From Oscillospiraceae bacterium (GTDB lineage Bacteria; Bacillota; Clostridia; UMGS1883): a stretch of 8,887 bases of DNA. Each line of letters opens with the position of its first letter. The stretch's first letter is position 1. The notes under the pieces are model-generated. The model saw only the letters and a list, made by a program, of their open reading frames with translations. It was not told where the DNA came from and searched no databases. Shown here in pieces: positions 5,537 through 8,887 of the stretch. The translations under genes and the position numbers were made by a program. The DNA is taken from assembly GCA_015069065.1 (NCBI GenBank), contig SVJI01000052.1, forward strand, positions 1-8,887, in the 5' to 3' direction.

Positions 5537-6070
5537 TTATATGCTTAGCATTTTTTTGAAAAAATGTTTGGTAATCCATACACTGAATACTCCTATCGCT
5601 ATACCGAGTACAATCCCTGCAAGCACATCTGTAGGGAAATGGACATATAGGTATAATCTGGAAAAAGATATAAGTGCCGCAACCACAACAGAGACTATAC
5701 CCAGTCTGCGATGCTGCATAAAGATAATTGATGCACTTATTACAGATGCCAATGTGTGCCCCGACGGAAAAGAAAAATCATGTGGAGCTTTTATAAGAAG
5801 CTCTATTCCCTCCCTCAGCTGAAACGGACGCAGACGCGCAACTGCAGGTTTCAGGATAACATTCCCCACTATCGCGCTTAAAATGAGCCCTACAGCCAGC
5901 ATCACTCCTGTACGGCGGTATTTTTTACTGCACAGCATAACAAGTGCCGTAGCTATCCACAGTGCACCACTGTTACCCAGCGAGGTTATGAAAACCATTA
6001 CCCTATCCATAAAAGGTGACGACAAAAAGTTTTGTATAAAATCTAATATTGCAAATTCTGCATCCATCAT
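5537..6070 (-). CDS. PAP2-family membrane phosphatase
   Basis: A 177-aa integral membrane protein with all three PAP2 (type 2 phosphatidic acid phosphatase) motifs. C1 is K74-x6-R81-P82 (KPAVARLRP), C2 is P102-S-G-H105, and C3 is S137-R-x5-H144-x3-D148 (SRLYLYVHFPTD). H144 should be the phosphorylated nucleophile, with D148 and H105 assisting. Hydrophobic helices surround the motifs at roughly 33-48, 52-73, 106-118, 122-142 and 148-167. These enzymes remove phosphate from lipid phosphates on the outer face of the membrane. Undecaprenyl pyrophosphate recycling (BcrC/PgpB-like) is possible, but the substrate cannot be read from the sequence. Two ATG codons lie in tandem; the first, at 6070, follows an AGGGGG ribosome site with about 8 nt. 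It is probably expressed with the YtxH-like gene downstream and is divergent from the HD gene. Confidence 0.92.
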   Translation of the reverse strand: MMDAEFAILDFIQNFLSSPFMDRVMVFITSLGNSGALWIATALVMLCSKKYRRTGVMLAVGLILSAIVGNVILKPAVARLRPFQLREGIELLIKAPHDFSFPSGHTLASVISASIIFMQHRRLGIVSVVVAALISFSRLYLYVHFPTDVLAGIVLGIAIGVFSVWITKHFFKKMLSI

Positions 6071-6093
6071 GTTATATTCCCCCTTGACTTATA

Positions 6094-6099
6094 ATTATA
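6094..6099 (-). promoter_or_regulatory. Candidate -10 box for the PAP2 gene
   Basis: TATAAT on the minus strand, 10 bp upstream of the AGGGGG ribosome site. No good -35 lies at the right distance. A TTGAAG at 6116-6111 is 17 bp from a second, overlapping box TATAAG (6093-6088), but that would put the start of transcription inside the ribosome site. The exact start is uncertain. Confidence 0.35.
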
Positions 6100-6135
6100 T
6101 CCGCTTATTGCTTCAAAGTAAAGCTTATTTTTAAT

Positions 6136-6174
6136 TATGCAATTGTATGCAACTTAAAATCCTTTATAGGATTT
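6136..6174. repeat. Tandem TATGCAA and a 7-bp dyad between divergent promoters
   Basis: TATGCAA occurs at 6136-6142 and again at 6146-6152, exactly 10 bp apart, so both copies face the same side of the helix. Just after it AAATCCT and AGGATTT (6157-6163, 6168-6174) form a perfect dyad with a 4-nt centre. This lies between the PAP2 and HD gene promoters and could bind a regulator or form a small hairpin. Confidence 0.4.
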
Positions 6175-6216
6175 GAAACAGTTATCATGGATATTCTGAT
6201 ACTTAGGAAAATTTTC

Positions 6217-6245
6217 TTGAAATATACTATAATTTGTTATATAAT
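6217..6245 (+). promoter_or_regulatory. Promoter of the HD gene-typA unit
   Basis: TTGAAA (6217-6222), a 17-bp spacer and a perfect TATAAT (6240-6245), about 17 bp upstream of the AAAGGAG ribosome site. This is one of the strongest promoter matches in the window and should drive both genes. Confidence 0.78.
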
Positions 6246-6277
6246 AGATTGAAATGTTTTTTAAAGGAGTTTTTCTT

Positions 6278-6853
6278 ATGACAGTTTTAGAGCGATACGA
6301 GTCACTCAAAGCGCGTGTTATAAAACGCAAAGAGGAGTTCTCTGTTCTTATAGATTTCATAGAAAAAGAGACGGATTACCTGAGCGCACCTGCAAGCACC
6401 AGATTCCACCTTTGCAAAAAGCAGGGACTTTTGGAGCACAGTGTCAATGTCGCTGAAAATATGCTTAAGCTTCGCAATGCGATTGCCCCTGAAATTGATG
6501 AGGAAAGCTGTATTATAACAGCTCTTATACATGATTTGGGTAAGGCGGGAATGCCCGGAAATCCACAGTATATTGCAAATGAGCCTACTGCAAAGCAAAA
6601 GCAGTACGGTTTTGGCCCGTCTGTCCCGTACAGAATGAACGACAGGCTCACCTACCTTAGTGTTCCTGTCCGCAGTCTTTATCTGGCACTTCCCCACATT
6701 CACCTTTCCGAAAGTGAAGTACAGGCGATTATATATCACGATGGACAGTATGTAGATGACAACAAATCCGTTGCTACGAAAGAAACTCCGTTATTATTAC
6801 TCCTGCAGTATGCCGACACATGGAGTACCTTTGTAACAGAAAAGAAGAGCTGA
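6278..6853 (+). CDS. HD-domain metal-dependent phosphohydrolase
   Basis: A 191-aa protein of the HD superfamily. The metal ligands are in order: H54 in GLLEHS, H85-D86 in ALIHDLGKAG, histidines at 140 and 142 (LPHIHLS), H154-D155 in IIYHDGQYV, and a late D180 in QYADTW. The HD domain thus fills nearly the whole protein. HD enzymes cleave phosphoester bonds, often of nucleotides or cyclic nucleotides; the substrate here is unknown. There is no RelA/SpoT or GAF partner domain. The start at 6278 is fixed by AAAGGAG with an 8-nt spacer; the frame extends to 6254 but through the ribosome site. The stop is 14 bp before the typA start and both should be on one transcript, which suggests, without proof, a link to translation or stress physiology. 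Confidence 0.88.
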   Translation: MTVLERYESLKARVIKRKEEFSVLIDFIEKETDYLSAPASTRFHLCKKQGLLEHSVNVAENMLKLRNAIAPEIDEESCIITALIHDLGKAGMPGNPQYIANEPTAKQKQYGFGPSVPYRMNDRLTYLSVPVRSLYLALPHIHLSESEVQAIIYHDGQYVDDNKSVATKETPLLLLLQYADTWSTFVTEKKS

Positions 6854-6867
6854 AAGGAAGAATATAA

Positions 6868-8706
6868 ATGATAGAACCTAAAAACATACGAAATATTGCC
6901 ATTATAGCCCATGTCGACCACGGCAAAACTACACTTGTGGATGCGCTGCTCCGCCAGAGCGGTGTTTTTCGTGAAAACGCACAGGTTGAAGAGCGTGTAA
7001 TGGATTCAAACGATATAGAGCGCGAAAGAGGTATTACCATCCTCGCAAAAAACACAAGTCTGATGTATAACGGTGTGAAAATAAACATCATAGATACCCC
7101 CGGTCACGCAGACTTCGGCGGAGAGGTTGAACGCGGTCTTAAGATGGCAGACGGTGTGCTTCTGCTCGTAGATGCTTTTGAGGGATGTATGCCGCAGACG
7201 CGTTTCGTGCTGAAAAAGGCATTGGAGCTTAATCTGGCAATCATCATGGTTGTTAATAAGGCTGACCGCCCCAATGCGCGCCCCTACGAAGTTACTGACG
7301 AGCTTTTGGAGCTGTTTATAGACCTCGAAGCAACAGATGACCAGCTCGATTCCCCCGTTGTCTACGTTTCAGGACGTGACGGTTGGGCAAGTCTTTCCCC
7401 CGACAATCATACAGACGATTTAAAGGTTTTGTTCGACCTTATCGTATCTCATATTCCTGCACCGCGTGACACACGCGAGGGTGAGTTCCAGATGCTCGTG
7501 TCAAATATTGACTATGATACCTTTACAGGAAGAATTGCCGTGGGCAGAATTAACCGTGGTTTTGTAAAAACCAACATGCCAATTACTATAAGCCGTGATT
7601 CAATCACTCCTTATAATTCAAGGGTTTCAAAGCTATTCTCCTACAAGGATCTCGAAAAACAGGTTATTGACGAAGCAGGCGCGGGTGAGATTGTTGCCAT
7701 AAGCGGTGTGGAAAAAATCAACATAGGTGATACAATCTGTGCCGCAGGTGTTGTTGAACCGCTTCCCTTTACCCCTGTTGACGAGCCTGTTCTTTCAATG
7801 ACATTCAGTGTAAATAACAGTCCCTTTGCAGGACAGGACGGAGATTATGTTACAAGCAGACATCTTCGTGACCGACTTATGAAAGAGCTTGAAAGTAACA
7901 TCGCACTTAAGGTTACAGAAACAGATTCACCCGACAGCTTTGTAGTGTCAGGCAGAGGTGAGCTTCATCTTTCAGTCCTTATAGAAAATATGCGCCGAGA
8001 GGGATATGAATTCCAAGTAAGTAAGCCTAAGACCATAAACAAAGAAATTGACGGCGTGATGTGTGAGCCTATAGAAATGCTGACAGTTGATGTGCCCGAC
8101 GAATACACAGGCGTTGTCATGGAGGGTATCGGTGCACGTAAGGGAACACTGTCAAACATGACTCCCGGTGCGGCAGGATATACAAAGCTCGAATTCCGCA
8201 TCCCCTCACGCGGACTTATCGGATACAGAGGCGAGCTTCTTACCGCTACAAAGGGAACAGGTGTCATCAACAGTATATTTGACAGTTATGAGCCTGTAAT
8301 TCCCGGAGAATTCACCACACGTTCACGCGGAAGTCTGGTTGCGTATGAAACAGGCGAATCCGTTGCCTACGGACTTTTCAATTCTCAGGACCGCGGTCAG
8401 CTTTTCATCGGAGCAGGTGAAAAGGTGTATCAGGGTATGGTTGTCGGTGAATGCAGCAGACTTGAAGATATTGTCGTAAACGTATGTAAGCGTAAGCAGG
8501 CAACGAATATGCGTGCTGCCGGAAGTGATGAGGCACTGCGCCTTACTCCGCCTAAGCTTCTTAGTCTTGAGGAAAGTCTGGAATTCCTCGCAGACGATGA
8601 ATTGCTAGAGGTTACTCCCAATTTCCTCAGAATAAGAAAACGTATTCTGGACACTGACCTGCGTGCGAAAGAGGCAAACAGGATAAAGAAACAACAGCAG
8701 CAATAA
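6868..8706 (+). CDS. typA: TypA/BipA, ribosome-associated translational GTPase
   Basis: A 612-aa protein of typical family length. The GTPase domain shows G1 AHVDHGKT (14-21), G2 RGIT (54-57), G3 DTPGH (76-80) and G4 NKAD (130-133). Next come an EF-Tu-like domain II beginning near residue 200, an EF-G-like domain III with SGRGELHLSVL, and a domain V-like segment followed by the BipA-specific C-terminal domain containing SRGSLVAYETGESVAYGL and LGGAGEKVYQGMVVGE-like IGAGEKVYQGMVVGE. The tail is lysine- and glutamine-rich. TypA binds the 70S ribosome at the EF-G site and is needed for 50S assembly and growth in cold or other stress in species studied. ATG at 6868 follows AAGGAAG with a 7-nt spacer. 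It is the second gene after the HD hydrolase. Sequence and all key residues look intact. Confidence 0.98.
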   Translation: MIEPKNIRNIAIIAHVDHGKTTLVDALLRQSGVFRENAQVEERVMDSNDIERERGITILAKNTSLMYNGVKINIIDTPGHADFGGEVERGLKMADGVLLLVDAFEGCMPQTRFVLKKALELNLAIIMVVNKADRPNARPYEVTDELLELFIDLEATDDQLDSPVVYVSGRDGWASLSPDNHTDDLKVLFDLIVSHIPAPRDTREGEFQMLVSNIDYDTFTGRIAVGRINRGFVKTNMPITISRDSITPYNSRVSKLFSYKDLEKQVIDEAGAGEIVAISGVEKINIGDTICAAGVVEPLPFTPVDEPVLSMTFSVNNSPFAGQDGDYVTSRHLRDRLMKELESNIALKVTETDSPDSFVVSGRGELHLSVLIENMRREGYEFQVSKPKTINKEIDGVMCEPIEMLTVDVPDEYTGVVMEGIGARKGTLSNMTPGAAGYTKLEFRIPSRGLIGYRGELLTATKGTGVINSIFDSYEPVIPGEFTTRSRGSLVAYETGESVAYGLFNSQDRGQLFIGAGEKVYQGMVVGECSRLEDIVVNVCKRKQATNMRAAGSDEALRLTPPKLLSLEESLEFLADDELLEVTPNFLRIRKRILDTDLRAKEANRIKKQQQQ

Positions 8707-8887
8707 ACGTTGGGATGTAAAAAAAGTCCAGACCGCAAAAAGGCGTTTTATATATTTAATTAAGTTTATGGAGAACGATAGGATTTTATCTTTTTGTTGA
8801 AAAATCTCATTTTATTCGATTTTTCTAAGTTTTGAAGCCTTTTTGCTACGAACAAACTTCACCTCTCGACGTACCCACGTACGCCTT
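8707..8887. other. Intergenic end region with small dyads, no supportable gene
   Basis: It begins with GGGATGTAAAAAAAG (8712-8726), a 15-base sequence also present in the terminator at 3238-3252. An 8-bp dyad, GAAAAATC/GATTTTTC, lies at 8799-8825. CGC-AAAAAG-GCG-TTTT (8735-8748) is a possible but very weak terminator for typA. Near the edge ACGTAC occurs twice (8869-8874, 8877-8882). On the minus strand a frame is open from the edge to a stop at 8812-8814, encoding 24 mostly basic residues. It could be the end of a gene or part of a repeat element; I do not call it a CDS. Confidence 0.4.

Noticed and set aside
8430..8738. 102-aa minus-strand frame covering the end of typA
   Set aside because: It is a shadow of typA with a serine- and arginine-rich, low-quality sequence and no family resemblance.
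8848..8862. ACGAACAAACTTCAC as a LexA box
   Set aside because: The right half-site is missing, and there is no promoter beside it.

Overview
The window looks like chromosomal DNA of a low-GC, Gram-positive anaerobe of the Clostridia, probably a gut Oscillospiraceae/Ruminococcaceae-type organism. This rests on strong AGGAGG-like ribosome sites, a Bacillus/Clostridium-type LexA box, RqcH and small PspC/YtxH-like proteins, and AT-rich intergenic DNA. No rRNA, tRNA, CRISPR array or recognisable transposase is visible.

Layout. Positions 1-4448 read entirely leftward. From right to left they hold an unrecognised four-helix membrane protein (3264-4448) closed by a strong hairpin terminator (3217-3257), an Elp3-like radical SAM protein (2200-3168), a 394-nt gap with a good promoter and an array of short hairpins, dinD (945-1805), a small PspC-domain protein (659-847), and the first 199 codons of rqcH, which runs off the left edge. 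At 4639-5253 lexA reads rightward from a promoter overlapped by a canonical LexA box. It ends in a terminator (5256-5306) shared with a convergent 58-aa YtxH-like small protein (5305-5481), which follows a PAP2 membrane phosphatase (5537-6070), both leftward. A divergent promoter then drives a rightward pair: an HD-domain hydrolase (6278-6853) and, 14 bp on, the ribosome GTPase gene typA/bipA (6868-8706). The last 181 bases hold no supportable gene.

How the genes relate. Most are housekeeping or stress functions: SOS control (lexA), DNA-damage response (dinD), rescue of stalled 50S subunits (rqcH), ribosome assembly and stress adaptation (typA), and envelope functions (PAP2, PspC, membrane protein). 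The most unusual part is the dinD unit. It has a predicted transcript leader of about 320 nt built of short hairpins about 20 bp apart, joined by CGATAT/ATATCG spacers. A dyad lies just after the predicted start of transcription, and no LexA box is visible although lexA itself has a textbook one. This may be an accessory insertion between core genes with its own control.
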